64,000 bases of DNA, from positions 1 to 64,000 of the forward strand of contig NZ_RQXW01000018.1 in assembly GCF_003957515.1 (NCBI RefSeq). The letters run 5' to 3'. The translations under genes were made by a program, and so were the position numbers. Below the pieces are notes generated by a model that did not search any database, was not told the origin of the DNA, and saw nothing but the letters and a program-made list of their open reading frames with translations. The stretch is from Amphritea opalescens (GTDB taxonomy: Bacteria > Pseudomonadota > Gammaproteobacteria > Pseudomonadales > Balneatricaceae). Shown piece by piece: positions 54,527-64,000 of the stretch; position 1 is the stretch's first letter; the number at the start of each line of letters is the position of its first letter.

Positions 54527-55423
54527 ATGACGACAAAGGTTTTGATTTTTACCGATCTTGATGGCTCGTTGCTGGACCACTTTAGCTATAGCTTTGATCC
54601 CGCTAAACCCTTACTGGCCTTACTAAAAGAGACTCAGATTCCTGTTATTCCGGTGACGAGTAAAACCCGAGCGGAGTTATCGGTTTTACGGAGGGAGTTA
54701 GATAGCGATGAGCCCTTTGTGGTTGAAAATGGCGCGGCGGTTTTTATCCCAACCGGTTACTTTTCAACGCCTCCATCGGGCTGTATCAGTGTCGATAATT
54801 ATTACTGTGCGCAGTTTTCGCTACGAAGGGATCATTGGCTAACGCTCTTAGCAGAGCAAAGAGCTGAGTTTGATGGCGAATTTGAAACATTCACCTCCTT
54901 GGGCATTGATGGCATCGAAGCCTGTACTGGGCTATCAGATGACGCGGCCCAATTAGCCAATATCCGTGAGTTTAGTGAACCGGTTCGCTGGCGCGGATCG
55001 GAGAGCCGTAAACAGTTATTCGTGCAAAAACTTAGGCAAGCGGGGGCTACGGTGCTTCAGGGTGGACGATTCCTGCATGTGACCGGCGCTTGTAATAAGG
55101 GGCAGGCGTTGCAATGGTTGTATGAGCAGTATGAACTGCGAACCTCCAATGGCACTGAAGCAAACCATTTTTTAACCATTGCCGCCGGTGATGGCGATAA
55201 TGATGTGGATATGTTGCAGGTGGCTGATTGTGCCGTCGTGATCCGTTCGCCTGTACATGAGCCACTTAACATCGAACATAAGAATCTCTATCGAACCAAA
55301 CAAACCGGCCCCGATGGTTGGGTTGAGGGGGTTAGCTGGTTTTTAGGCGCCGCGGAACGACCGTTAGAGATGAATTCAATTGAATACCTTCGGAAGAAGC
55401 TAAGGAGTAATTTTTATGGGTGA
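54527..55423 (+). CDS. Glucosyl/mannosyl-3-phosphoglycerate phosphatase, HAD family
   Basis: This HAD phosphatase of about 298 residues is of the MPGP/YedP type. The catalytic motif DLDGSLLD has Asp10 and Asp12 from the chosen start, and a GDGDNDVDML motif IV lies near the C-terminus. It should dephosphorylate glucosyl-3-phosphoglycerate made by the next gene to glucosylglycerate. I choose the ATG at 54527 because of the AAGGGGG ribosome site; a GTG 30 bases earlier is possible but weaker. The gene overlaps the synthase gene by 8 bp. Confidence 0.87.
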   Translation: MTTKVLIFTDLDGSLLDHFSYSFDPAKPLLALLKETQIPVIPVTSKTRAELSVLRRELDSDEPFVVENGAAVFIPTGYFSTPPSGCISVDNYYCAQFSLRRDHWLTLLAEQRAEFDGEFETFTSLGIDGIEACTGLSDDAAQLANIREFSEPVRWRGSESRKQLFVQKLRQAGATVLQGGRFLHVTGACNKGQALQWLYEQYELRTSNGTEANHFLTIAAGDGDNDVDMLQVADCAVVIRSPVHEPLNIEHKNLYRTKQTGPDGWVEGVSWFLGAAERPLEMNSIEYLRKKLRSNFYG

Positions 55424-56642
55424 TTTTTATCAGAATGGAATTATTACGACTTTGCATCATCTAGCAGATCGGCCGATAGAAGAGGTCGAAGAGGAGTTGA
55501 CGCGTTTTGGCCGAAAGCGGCCTTTGGCATTGATTCTACCCTCGCTGTTTTCCGAACTTGAAGGGCCGGCACTGAGCCATATTATCGATGAAATTAGTCA
55601 GGTGCCTTACCTCTCAGAGATTGTTATTGGGCTTGATCGCGCCGATGAAGAGCAGTTTCGTTATGCCCGCCAATTTTTTAGCAAGCTACCGCAGCATCAT
55701 CGTATTCTGTGGAACGATGGTCCGCGTTTAAGAGCTCTAGATGCCGAACTGCAAGCACTTAAACTAGCCCCTAAAGAGGCCGGTAAGGGCCGTAATGTTT
55801 GGTATTGTATGGGGTATATTTTGGCTTCGGGCCGGGCGGAATCCGTTGCGTTACATGATTGTGATGTGACGACCTACAGCCGTGAAATGTTGGCTCGGTT
55901 GATCTATCCGGTGGCTAATCCGCAGTTTAACTATGAGTTTTGTAAAGGCTTTTACGCTCGCGTCTCCGACGGCAAGATTAATGGCCGAGTCAGCCGTTTA
56001 TTGGTGACGCCACTCTTGCGAGCCTTGAAGAAAGTCTTTGGCGAAATTGAGTATCTACAGTTTCTCGATAGCTTTCGTTACCCCTTAGCGGGTGAGTTCT
56101 CTTTTCGGCGAGATGTCTTGACGGATATTCGTATTCCGAGTGACTGGGGCTTAGAAATAGGCGTGCTGTCAGAGATGCATCGTAACTATGCCAATAACCG
56201 GCTCTGTCAGGTAGATATCGCCGATCAGTATGATCATAAACACCAAGATCTATCCTTAGATGATATGGAAGCCGGTCTGTCAAAGATGTCGATCGATATC
56301 ACTAAATCCCTGTTCCGCAAGCTGGCCACTCAAGGCTATACCTTTAATACCGAGACCTTCCGTTCGGTTAAGGCAACCTACTATCGAATTGCTTTGGATT
56401 TTGTCGAAACCTATCACAACGATGCGGTGATGAATGGCCTACAGTTGGATATCCATGCTGAAGAGATGGCGGTTGAGATGTTCTCCCGTAATATTATCTC
56501 CGCCGGTGAGCAGTTTTTGAGTAATCCGATGGAAACGCCGTTCATTCCCAGTTGGAGTCGTGTGTCTAGTGCCATGCCCGATGTGTTTGATCGCTTGATT
56601 GAAGCGGTGGAGTTGGATCATCAAGAGTTTATGGCGGAATAA
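55416..56642 (+). CDS. gpgS: Glucosyl-3-phosphoglycerate synthase (GT81)
   Basis: This 408-residue family GT81 glycosyltransferase has early [17 protein letters not shown] and VIGLDRA segments and the metal-binding Asp148-Cys149-Asp150 (LHDCDVTTY). It transfers glucose from an NDP-glucose to 3-phosphoglycerate, the first step of glucosylglycerate synthesis. Linkage to a HAD phosphatase and a GH13 phosphorylase supports this over a mannosyl enzyme. Glucosylglycerate is a nitrogen-free solute known to accumulate under salt stress combined with nitrogen limitation. Confidence 0.9.
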   Translation: MGDFYQNGIITTLHHLADRPIEEVEEELTRFGRKRPLALILPSLFSELEGPALSHIIDEISQVPYLSEIVIGLDRADEEQFRYARQFFSKLPQHHRILWNDGPRLRALDAELQALKLAPKEAGKGRNVWYCMGYILASGRAESVALHDCDVTTYSREMLARLIYPVANPQFNYEFCKGFYARVSDGKINGRVSRLLVTPLLRALKKVFGEIEYLQFLDSFRYPLAGEFSFRRDVLTDIRIPSDWGLEIGVLSEMHRNYANNRLCQVDIADQYDHKHQDLSLDDMEAGLSKMSIDITKSLFRKLATQGYTFNTETFRSVKATYYRIALDFVETYHNDAVMNGLQLDIHAEEMAVEMFSRNIISAGEQFLSNPMETPFIPSWSRVSSAMPDVFDRLIEAVELDHQEFMAE

Positions 56643-56643
56643 T

Positions 56644-58404
56644 ATGGATAGCGTTTTAAATAGTGCTAGTGCGCAACTCGCCAGTCAGATTGAGAATCAT
56701 CTGCATAATATTTATTGCTCATTTGAAGCGGAGGAGGTTACTCAGCTGGTCTCCGACCTGATCTCTATTATGCGTCTTGGGAGTGTAGAGCAACTGCCCA
56801 CGCCCTATAAGAATCATTGGAGTCAGCAAGATATTATTATGATCACCTATGGTGATAGCTTGCACCGTGCTGATGAGCGGGCGATGAATACGCTGCATCA
56901 CTTTTTGAATGAACAGTGTGATGGCGTGATCAGTGGTGTTCATGTGTTACCGTTTTTTCCCTACAGCTCGGATGATGGGTTTGCGGTGAGTGATTATTAT
57001 CAGGTACGTGAATCCGTTGGCGAGTGGCAAGATATTCAGCGGCTCTCATCAGAGTATCGTTTGATGTCCGATCTGGTGATTAATCACGGTTCAGGTGAAA
57101 GTCTATGGTTTGATAATTTCGTTAAAGGCGAAGGGGTTGGCCATGACTATTACTTTACCGCGAGTCCCGATGATGACCTTTCTGAGGTAGTTCGGCCACG
57201 CACCAGTCCCTTATTGCGGGAGGTTGAAACGGCGGATGGTCTGAAGCATGTGTGGTGCACCTTCAGCCATGATCAAGTGGATTTTGATTTTCGCAATACG
57301 GCGGTCTTGAAAGAGTTTGTGCAAATCTTCCGTTTTTACCTTGATCAGGGCGTGAATATATTTCGTCTAGATGCGGTGGCCTTTCTTTGGAAGGAGGCGG
57401 GTAGCCGTTGCCTTAATCTGGATCAAACCCATGAGGTGGTGCGACTCTTCAGAACCTTGATTGAGTACGCTTGCCCGAATGCGATGATTATTACCGAAAC
57501 GAACATCCCTAGTCGGGAGAACCTCTCATATTTTGGTAATGCCAATGAAGCACACTGTGTCTATAACTTTTCGTTGCCGCCGTTGTTGCTGCATGCCCTC
57601 ATCACCGGTCAGAATTTCTATCTAAAACAGTGGATGATGAGTATGCCTCCGGCGCAGGATGGCACCTCTTTCTTCAACTTTATCGCCTCACATGATGGTA
57701 TTGGTCTACGTCCAGTGGAGGGGATTTTGCCCGATAGCGAAGTCGACCTCATGATTGAGACGATGCAAAACTTTGGCGGGCATGTCTCTTGGCGAGCGCT
57801 CGATGATGGTGCTAAAAAGCCATACGAGATTAACATTGCCCTGTTTGAAGCATTGCAGGGAACGACCGATGGCAAAGATAATTGGGGGGAAGCCCGTTTC
57901 CTCTGTGCTCACCGTATTATGCTGGCACTGGAGGGGATACCCGGTATCTATCTACACAGTTTACTCGGTACCTTGAATGATCATGAGCGTGTCGAGATGA
58001 CGGGGCAGTTTCGTTCGATCAACCGACATCAATGGGACTATACCGCGTTAGAAGCGTTATTAACCGATGAAGCGAGTCATCATTATCGAGTGTTCAGTGG
58101 ACTTAAGGATTTAATTGCTATTCGTATTCAGCAGAAAGCATTTCACCCTAACGCGACTCAGTTTACGCTGCATCTGGGCGAGCAGCTATTTGGCTTTTGG
58201 CGCCAGAGCATCGATAGGACGCAAAATATATTCTGTTTGAATAATATCAGTGCCGAGCCCGCTAGCTTGTCATTATCTGATCTGAACTTGATTAGTACTC
58301 AAGACTGGTCGGATCTACTCAGTGGTCAGCATTATGAAGATCTGCAGGGAGCGATACTGTTAGCGCCGTATCAGAGTGTTTGGTTATCAAACACGATAGG
58401 GTGA
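56644..58404 (+). CDS. GH13_18 sucrose phosphorylase-family enzyme, probably glucosylglycerate phosphorylase
   Basis: This enzyme of about 586 residues has the GH13 catalytic set: nucleophile Asp243 in [14 protein letters not shown], acid/base Glu285 in ITETNIPS and stabiliser Asp351 in SHDGIG. Subfamily GH13_18 includes sucrose, sucrose-6-phosphate and glucosylglycerate phosphorylases. Genetic linkage to GpgS and its phosphatase points to glucosylglycerate as substrate, which would be cleaved by phosphate to glucose-1-phosphate and glycerate. I choose the ATG at 56644, one base after the gpgS stop; earlier in-frame codons lie inside gpgS. Confidence 0.85.
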   Translation: MDSVLNSASAQLASQIENHLHNIYCSFEAEEVTQLVSDLISIMRLGSVEQLPTPYKNHWSQQDIIMITYGDSLHRADERAMNTLHHFLNEQCDGVISGVHVLPFFPYSSDDGFAVSDYYQVRESVGEWQDIQRLSSEYRLMSDLVINHGSGESLWFDNFVKGEGVGHDYYFTASPDDDLSEVVRPRTSPLLREVETADGLKHVWCTFSHDQVDFDFRNTAVLKEFVQIFRFYLDQGVNIFRLDAVAFLWKEAGSRCLNLDQTHEVVRLFRTLIEYACPNAMIITETNIPSRENLSYFGNANEAHCVYNFSLPPLLLHALITGQNFYLKQWMMSMPPAQDGTSFFNFIASHDGIGLRPVEGILPDSEVDLMIETMQNFGGHVSWRALDDGAKKPYEINIALFEALQGTTDGKDNWGEARFLCAHRIMLALEGIPGIYLHSLLGTLNDHERVEMTGQFRSINRHQWDYTALEALLTDEASHHYRVFSGLKDLIAIRIQQKAFHPNATQFTLHLGEQLFGFWRQSIDRTQNIFCLNNISAEPASLSLSDLNLISTQDWSDLLSGQHYEDLQGAILLAPYQSVWLSNTIG

Positions 58405-58452
58405 TCAGCGCGACCTAGGGTGTAGGTCGTGCGATTGATTACTGTTAGTGTC

Positions 58453-58483
58453 GCTAAGGCCAGCCTAAGCAGGCTGCCTTAGC
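58453..58483. other. Hairpins between the phosphorylase gene and rnr
   Basis: GCTAAGGCCAGCCT (58453-58466) pairs with AGGCTGCCTTAGC (58471-58483) with one bulge. A smaller stem CGACCTA/TAGGTCG lies at 58411-58429. Neither has a strong U-tract, but they sit in the 89 bp between converging genes. Confidence 0.55.
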
Positions 58484-58493
58484 ATTCACTGAA

Positions 58494-60839
58494 TCACTTC
58501 TTACTGTATTTACGGTTGCCTTTGCCACGGCCTTTGCGGGCTTTAGGTTTTGTTGATGCTGGCGCGTCATCTTTATAGGCAAGTTCAAATTCGATCTTAC
58601 GTTGATCCATATCGACCCGGACAACGCGTATATCTATCTTGTCACCAATACCAAAGTTAACCCGGGTACGTTCGCCCACCAAGCGCTGCTGTGCCGCATC
58701 GAACTGATAGTAATCATTGTTTAGGGCGGTGACGTGCACCAGACCTTCCACCTGAGTATCATCGAGTTCAATAAATAGACCGAAGTTGGTCACGGTGCTG
58801 ATCACGCCACTAAAGACGTCACCCACATGATCCTGCATGTATTCGCACTTCAACCAAGCCTCAACATCCCAGCCGGCTTTGTCGGCGCGACGAGATACGA
58901 GCGAACAGTGTTCTGCCAGGTTATTCATGGCGGTTAGGTCGTATGGGTAGCTTTTTGTTTGCTCAAGCGGTGCCGCTGTTTTGACCCGATGAACAGAGTC
59001 GGCGGTGCCGGTCAGTTTTTTCAGTGTTCGACTGAAGATGCTGCCCGTTTCACTGCGACGAATAACCGAACGGATTGCGCGATGAACCAGTAGATCAGGG
59101 TAGCGACGAATCGGTGAGGTAAAGTGAGCATAGGCTGAGTAAGCCAGACCGAAATGGCCTTGGTTGTCGGAGCTATACTCTGCTTGGCTCAGTGAGCGTA
59201 GCATCATCATGCGGATAATTTGTGCATCAGGACGATCGCCAAGGCTCTTCAGTAATCGGTCGTAATGGGCCGGCGTTGGTTTATCACCACCGGCGAGATT
59301 TAGGCCCCGCTCACTGAGGAATGTTCTCAGGTTGGTTAGCTTTTTCTCGACCGGGCCTTCATGGATACGATAAAGAGCGGGTAGGTCAATCTTCTCGAGG
59401 AACTGTGCTGTCGCCACGTTGGCACAAAGCATAAATTCTTCGATCATCTTATGAGCGTCGTTACGTACAACCGGCACGATCTTGTCGATCTTACGGTCTT
59501 CGGTAAATTTAAACTGTACTTCCTGTTTTTCAAAATCGATAGAGCCACGTTTGGTACGCGCCTTTCTCAGCACTGCATATAGATGGTGCAGGGCATGCAA
59601 ATGAGGCACAACATCGGCATGTTGGCGAGCCACTGTTTTACCGAGTTCGGATTCAGAAGAGGAGACCAATGCGCCAACCTGGGTGTAGGTTAGACGGGCA
59701 TGGGAATGAATAATGCCTTCTGAAAAGGTATAGCTCGTCATCTTGCCGGCATTATTGATCGACATTTCGCAGACCATCACGAGGCGGTCAACATGTGGAT
59801 TCAATGAGCACAAACCGTTAGAAAGTGCTTCAGGCAGCATGGGGACAACATGACCTGGGAAGTAAACCGAGGTGCCTCGTTCAGCGGCCTCTACATCGAG
59901 TGGACTGCCGGGCATAACGTAATGGGATACATCGGCAATCGCGACATATAGACGCCAGCCGCCAGATTTACGTTTTTCACAATAGACCGCATCATCGAAA
60001 TCCCGAGCATCCTCACCATCAATGGTGACGAAGGGGAGTGCACGCAGATCGGCACGATGTTGTTTGTCGGAGGGTTTAACCTCTTCACCGAGGGCAGCAG
60101 CAGCATCGAGTGCATCCTGAGGCCATTTGTGAGGAATATCGTGATTGCGAATGGCAACGTCGATTTCCATACCCGGAGCCATGGAATCGCCTAGTAGTTC
60201 AACCACTTTTCCTTCAGCATTAAAACGGTTGCAAGGGTATTCAGTGATGGCAACGGTAACGTATTGGCCAGCTTCAGCGCCATTGAGTTGATCATCGGGA
60301 ATATCGATCTCATTGCGCATACGGCTGTTTTCAGGCTGTAAAAAGTACTCACCGTCATCAACTCTCAGGCGGCCAACCACTTCCGTGGTATTTTGCTCGA
60401 GTACCTTGATAATCTGGGCTTCTTGGCGTCCACGGCGATCGACACCGCTGATACGCGCCTGTACACGGTCACCGGGAAATGCTTTAAGCATCTGGCTTTC
60501 ATGTAGGTATAGATCGTCGCCGGGGCCATCAATTGAAAGAAAACCAAAGCCGTCGGGATGGCCAATGATCTTGCCTTCGATTAGGTCGTCTTGAGTTAGT
60601 AAGCTATAGCCCTTACGTGGATCGAAATTTAATTGTCCGTCTCGCTCCATCGCGCGCAATCGGCGTCGGAGTGCTTCTTTCTCATCATCTTCAAACAACT
60701 TGAGGGTTTTGCCCAGTTGTTCACGGTTGAGATATTTTCCTGGTTCATCGAACAGACCCATGATGTATTCCCGGCCAGGGATAGGGTTGCTGTATTTTTC
60801 AAAATCGGCGGCATTTATAGCGGTTTTAATATTACTCAT
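58494..60839 (-). CDS. rnr: Ribonuclease R
   Basis: This 781-residue exoribonuclease has an N-terminal winged-helix domain (about 20-85), two cold-shock domains (about 85-250) and an RNB catalytic domain with the aspartate set IDGEDARDFDD (Asp274, 277, 280, 282, 283). An S1 domain (about 665-755) and a lysine/arginine-rich tail ending GKGNRKYSKK follow, as in RNase R rather than RNase II. It degrades structured RNA and takes part in RNA quality control and cold shock. Confidence 0.95.
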   Translation of the reverse strand: MSNIKTAINAADFEKYSNPIPGREYIMGLFDEPGKYLNREQLGKTLKLFEDDEKEALRRRLRAMERDGQLNFDPRKGYSLLTQDDLIEGKIIGHPDGFGFLSIDGPGDDLYLHESQMLKAFPGDRVQARISGVDRRGRQEAQIIKVLEQNTTEVVGRLRVDDGEYFLQPENSRMRNEIDIPDDQLNGAEAGQYVTVAITEYPCNRFNAEGKVVELLGDSMAPGMEIDVAIRNHDIPHKWPQDALDAAAALGEEVKPSDKQHRADLRALPFVTIDGEDARDFDDAVYCEKRKSGGWRLYVAIADVSHYVMPGSPLDVEAAERGTSVYFPGHVVPMLPEALSNGLCSLNPHVDRLVMVCEMSINNAGKMTSYTFSEGIIHSHARLTYTQVGALVSSSESELGKTVARQHADVVPHLHALHHLYAVLRKARTKRGSIDFEKQEVQFKFTEDRKIDKIVPVVRNDAHKMIEEFMLCANVATAQFLEKIDLPALYRIHEGPVEKKLTNLRTFLSERGLNLAGGDKPTPAHYDRLLKSLGDRPDAQIIRMMMLRSLSQAEYSSDNQGHFGLAYSAYAHFTSPIRRYPDLLVHRAIRSVIRRSETGSIFSRTLKKLTGTADSVHRVKTAAPLEQTKSYPYDLTAMNNLAEHCSLVSRRADKAGWDVEAWLKCEYMQDHVGDVFSGVISTVTNFGLFIELDDTQVEGLVHVTALNNDYYQFDAAQQRLVGERTRVNFGIGDKIDIRVVRVDMDQRKIEFELAYKDDAPASTKPKARKGRGKGNRKYSKK

Positions 60840-61632
60840 TCTTTTCTCAAATAGACCCGCGTTTGAATCTCCCTGAACATCGACTCACTGCAATGGCAGT
60901 TCGGATGTTACCGGTAAGGTATAACGGGCATCACTCATTTCTGTTGAGTGAATAAATTGTGTTGGTTATCAGAACGGCTCTGTTTAGCCGAATATTTAGC
61001 GCGAAATCGAAACTTAATCGTTACAATTTCCGCCTGAAAACCAAAAAAGTCATGCAGAGATGATTCATAGACTACCTCTGACAGATGACAAAACTATGTC
61101 TTGCTGTGTAGTACCCTCGGTACTGACTTCAGCGAGCTACTTTAATGTGTGATCCTCTATTGTGATCTTGGGGACACACCATACTGACGGGCACAGTAGC
61201 GATATTACGCCGTGAGTATTGATCGGGACAACTCTGGCCTTGAAATTGAAACAGCTGTATTCGAAGTTGGTTCGGTGCCAAAAGCACGACGGATGTTCAA
61301 ATGAAGGGCAGGTTTGTTCTGATAGCGAAAAAATAAGACTGGAATTTAAAACAGTGGGACGAGAATACTTAAATAAACTTATGATAGTAATACAACGACA
61401 ACATATGGTTAAAAAATAGACTTTTTCTAAGCTATTAACAACTATATAGAGTTGTGAGGCTTTGTCAATCAATCGTTTGTTTCGATCCCTGTGTTGCTTG
61501 GGCTTGTTAAGGTCTTGGTACAGTCTCCCATCCGTTAAATTAAGCCCTCATCCGTTTGGTGTGAAATGGGTGCCGTCATACAGTCAAAGAAACATCGCTA
61601 ATCTGTACTGTATGACCATAGCCTAACCTGCT
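60840..61632. other. Gene-free region between rnr and the diguanylate cyclase
   Basis: About 790 bp hold the rnr promoter (right of 60840) and the 3' end of the diguanylate cyclase transcript. Short frames here lack ribosome sites and recognisable sequence, so I do not call them. A perfect 10-bp inverted repeat lies at 61575-61616. I searched for tRNA genes, which precede rnr in some relatives, and saw none. Confidence 0.5.
61575..61616. repeat. Perfect 10-bp inverted repeat after the diguanylate cyclase gene
   Basis: GTCATACAGT at 61575-61584 and ACTGTATGAC at 61607-61616 are exact complements with 22 bases between them. On the minus strand it follows the stop codon of the diguanylate cyclase gene by 16 bases. 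Without a U-tract it is not a typical terminator; it may be an mRNA-protecting stem. Confidence 0.7.
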
Positions 61633-62775
61633 TTATTCTGCTTCGAATGGCATTATTTGAATCTGATTGCGCCCATTGTTTTTTGCCTGATAGAGTGCGG
61701 CGTCAGCGGCCATGAGTAGATCTCTAATGGTGCTAAAGTTTCTTTGTGTCTGCACCGCGACTCCCGCGCTAACGGTGACTGTATCGAACGGGGAATCTTG
61801 GTGAGTTATATCGAGTGCTGCAATGGATGCGCGTACCTTGTTGGCTATCTTTTTGGCTGCAAGGGCATCTGTGTCAGGGAGGATAAGTAGAAACTCTTCA
61901 CCACCATAGCGTACCGATACATCGCTTGCGCGTTGTCCTGAATCGAGAATGGCTTGTGCTACTTTCTTTAAGCAATCATCGCCAGCTTGGTGACCATAGT
62001 GATCGTTATAGTTCTTGAAAAAATCAATATCGAGCATAACCAGCGCTAGCAATCTTTGGTGGCGTTCAGCTTTTGCCCATTCCTGTTTTAGTATGTTATC
62101 CATACTGCGCCGATTAGCGAGGCCGGTGAGTTGATCGGTGTTCGATTCTTTTTGTAACCTGAGTTGTATGTCCTCGGTAAAACTTAATAGGGTAAATACG
62201 CCAACGATAACGTTGAACGCCGGCCAGATGATTTGTGACGCAATGATGGTGACGTTAAAGATGTTGGGTGATATCTCTAGCAATAGCGAGCGGATGATAA
62301 CGACGATCGACATTGCACAGCAGGCGTAAGCAAAAATAAGGTCGGATGAGTTTCGGTCTGGTTTCTTTTTAATAAACAGGTAAGCCGCTACCGATAAGGC
62401 CAAAGGGACAAAAAAAGCGCTGACATGAAGAGCTTTATAGGGGTGTTCGGTGTAGGTGAAATAACCTAACGCCAAGCAATTAAGTATAAAAATAAGGGAT
62501 ATTAAAGAAACGGGGAGTGGCTGTTCGCAGCGTCGATAACTGAATGCCACCATCCCCCAAATGAATGTCGCCGATAGCATGACGGATATGATTTTTAAAG
62601 AGGTACCGATATCAAAGGCGTATAGAAACCAGCTAAGGCAGTTTGCCGACATCGCCATAATAAAGAAGAGAATGCACTTCGGCTTACCGATAGGGTCTTT
62701 AATTCTCGTGCCTGAAAAAGCCAGAATTAGGTTGATAATGGCAACGGTGAGAAAGTAGTTCTGTTCTGTTGTCAT
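61633..62775 (-). CDS. Membrane-bound GGDEF diguanylate cyclase
   Basis: This 380-residue protein has an N-terminal region with about 7 membrane segments (about 5-200) and a C-terminal GGDEF domain (about 212-375). The active-site motif is GGEEF at 291-295, and the inhibitory I-site RxxD (Arg282-Asp285) sits exactly five residues before it, so product inhibition is expected. It should make cyclic di-GMP in response to an unknown membrane-sensed signal. It is a single-gene unit. Confidence 0.93.
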   Translation of the reverse strand: MTTEQNYFLTVAIINLILAFSGTRIKDPIGKPKCILFFIMAMSANCLSWFLYAFDIGTSLKIISVMLSATFIWGMVAFSYRRCEQPLPVSLISLIFILNCLALGYFTYTEHPYKALHVSAFFVPLALSVAAYLFIKKKPDRNSSDLIFAYACCAMSIVVIIRSLLLEISPNIFNVTIIASQIIWPAFNVIVGVFTLLSFTEDIQLRLQKESNTDQLTGLANRRSMDNILKQEWAKAERHQRLLALVMLDIDFFKNYNDHYGHQAGDDCLKKVAQAILDSGQRASDVSVRYGGEEFLLILPDTDALAAKKIANKVRASIAALDITHQDSPFDTVTVSAGVAVQTQRNFSTIRDLLMAADAALYQAKNNGRNQIQIMPFEAE

Positions 62776-63444
62776 CTAAACTTCCTTGTCGCATTTGTAG
62801 GGTCGTATGCACTTAACAGCTAGGCGGTTTAGCTGTGATCCTAATGCGTATGGAGCAGCCTTTGTTGCCAGTAACATGATTGAGATGTATCGATTACATC
62901 GGCTTTGCGGCTGTATTATCCATAACCTAAAAGATGAAAATCCGGTTTGCACTTCAGGACGTTTTTTTGATGTTACTCGTCACAATCAGCAGAGCGTTGG
63001 ATTTTATCATATGGCTCTTCATCTTCCCCCTCTTTTTATTATCCGTCGCTACTTATTCGAGAAAGTTGGATTTGGCTTGTTAGTAACGGGTCGTTAGGTA
63101 GTTTAGGGGAGGTTTGACGCATAATAAAAAACATCAATTGATGGGGAGTTGGTTGGTGTGGTGAGAAAAAATCCGGGGTAGCTGTATACATGATAAAACA
63201 GACGGTGATGTATACCCCGGTGAATAACGAAATGACTTCGTTAAGATTCAGCGAAGGGGAGGTGCTGAAAAACTGGTTGTAAATCGTAATAACAGAAACT
63301 GGGTGTTGGAGTTTTCTCTCGCTATAAAAACAGCGATTATATCTTGCGAAGCATTCTATTTAGAGCAATGAGCGAGTGACAATATTTTGAAGCAGAAGAA
63401 TGAGAGTGTTAAACCATAATTCAATATGAGTGCGTGCTTCAAAG
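62776..63444. other. Gene-free region between the diguanylate cyclase and the tRNA cluster
   Basis: About 670 bp hold the promoter of the minus-strand diguanylate cyclase gene on the left and the terminator of the tRNA operon (63165-63220) on the right. A plus-strand frame at about 62807-63097 lacks a ribosome site and resembles no family, so it is not called. Confidence 0.55.
63165..63220 (-). terminator. Terminator of the tRNA-Asn/tRNA-Pro operon
   Basis: On the minus strand, CCGGGGTA with an inner TACAT pairs with ATGTA and TACCCCGG (bases 63208-63220 against 63173-63191, with a 6-base bulge), followed directly by a run of six T. It lies about 225 bases after the last tRNA-Pro. Confidence 0.8.
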
Positions 63445-63521
<77 letters not shown>

Positions 63522-63586
63522 ACTAAGGGTTGTCTCAATGAGACGGTGTTACTCAATACTGTTACTAAAACAAGTACTTCGAAAGA

Positions 63587-63663
<77 letters not shown>

Positions 63664-63742
63664 ACGAAGAACGGTATTTATACACGAAATGTTCAAGCGT
63701 GTCTCAGAATCTAACCACTAAAGTTATAGGGTAACTTTAAAG

Positions 63743-63819
<77 letters not shown>

Positions 63820-63830
63820 TTCTGAGTGAA

Positions 63831-63906
63831 TGGCTCCTCGAGCTGGACTCGAACCAGCGACCAATAGATTAACAGTCTACTGCTCTACCAACTGAGCTAT
63901 CAAGGA
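63831..63906 (-). tRNA. tRNA-Asn (anticodon GTT), copy 1
   Basis: A complete cloverleaf lies on the minus strand: acceptor TCCTTGA pairs with TCGAGGA (one G-U pair), the anticodon loop is CTGTTAA with GTT, and CCA is encoded. It decodes AAC/AAU. Confidence 0.96.
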
Positions 63907-63931
63907 ATGTCATTCAGTACGGTTAAAAGGT

Positions 63932-64000
63932 TGGCTCCTCGAGCTGGACTCGAACCAGCGACCAATAGATTAACAGTCTACTGCTCTACCAACTGAGCTA
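63932..64000 (-). tRNA. tRNA-Asn (anticodon GTT), copy 2, cut by the window edge
   Basis: The 69 bases present match copy 1 of tRNA-Asn from the CCA end to the D-arm; the last 7 bases (5' acceptor strand) lie outside the window. More tRNA genes may continue to the right. Confidence 0.93.

Noticed and set aside
61219-61419. Small plus-strand frame between rnr and the diguanylate cyclase
   Set aside because: It has no convincing ribosome site and no recognisable sequence; the overlapping minus-strand frame is equally unconvincing.
62807-63097. Frame of 96 codons upstream of the tRNA cluster
   Set aside because: It has poor coding character and no ribosome site, and it lies where the diguanylate cyclase promoter is expected.

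Overview
The window looks like chromosomal DNA of a marine or halotolerant gammaproteobacterium, probably from the Oceanospirillales (Amphritea, Neptunomonas or Marinobacterium type). That is an inference from moderate G+C, a Pseudomonas-like glycine betaine locus, the glucosylglycerate osmolyte genes and the overall gene style. No rRNA or other decisive taxonomic marker is present.

Region 1 (about 0.5-20 kb) is a glycine betaine catabolic locus. It holds an M19-like dipeptidase homologue, a V4R-domain protein, dimethylglycine demethylase DgcA/DgcB with a dedicated EtfA/EtfB pair, a BCCT transporter, a small unknown protein, the Rieske oxygenase GbcA and its reductase GbcB in divergent orientation, a cNMP/CBS/DUF294 signalling protein with a DnaQ-like exonuclease, glutathione-independent formaldehyde dehydrogenase FdhA, and the GlxA/AraC-type activator GbdR. 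Region 2 (20.3-27.7 kb) is an NAD-dependent molybdenum formate dehydrogenase operon (fdsG-B-A, fdhD, fdsD on the minus strand), divergent from a ModE-HTH/PBP-domain regulator. Together these regions can demethylate betaine twice and carry the methyl carbons through formaldehyde and formate to CO2. Sarcosine oxidase is not in the window. A GcvT-like methyltransferase follows (27.8-29.0 kb).

Region 3 (29.5-46.0 kb) is a urea system. A 1146-residue hybrid histidine kinase with a transporter-like sensor domain and its LuxR-type response regulator precede urtABCDE (urea ABC importer), ureDABCEFG (urease and maturation factors) and a HupE/UreJ nickel permease. Many of the genes overlap by 4 bp. A truncated HigA-type antitoxin lies between the regulators and urtA.

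Region 4 (46.2-53.7 kb) has a LysR regulator divergent from an MDR-family oxidoreductase and a DJ-1/PfpI protein, then a four-gene spermidine/putrescine-type ABC importer on the minus strand. Region 5 (54.5-58.4 kb) is a compact glucosylglycerate operon with phosphatase, GpgS-type synthase and GH13_18 phosphorylase, i.e. synthesis and recovery of a nitrogen-free osmolyte. Region 6 (58.5-64 kb) holds rnr, a membrane diguanylate cyclase and a minus-strand tRNA operon (at least two Asn-GUU, three Pro-UGG) with its own terminator.

The shared theme is osmolyte and nitrogen economy: betaine as carbon and nitrogen source, urea as nitrogen source, glucosylglycerate as nitrogen-free solute. A family of inverted-repeat elements around a GTGCGGTTCG core occurs at three intergenic sites. 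At one of them, between gbdR and fdsD, it is amplified into a tandem array with a period of about 124 bp. Several candidate operators are visible: a perfect FNR-type box between fdhA and gbdR, ATATGAA repeats upstream of fdsG, a palindrome plus 22-bp-phased direct repeats upstream of urtA, and a LysR-type dyad.
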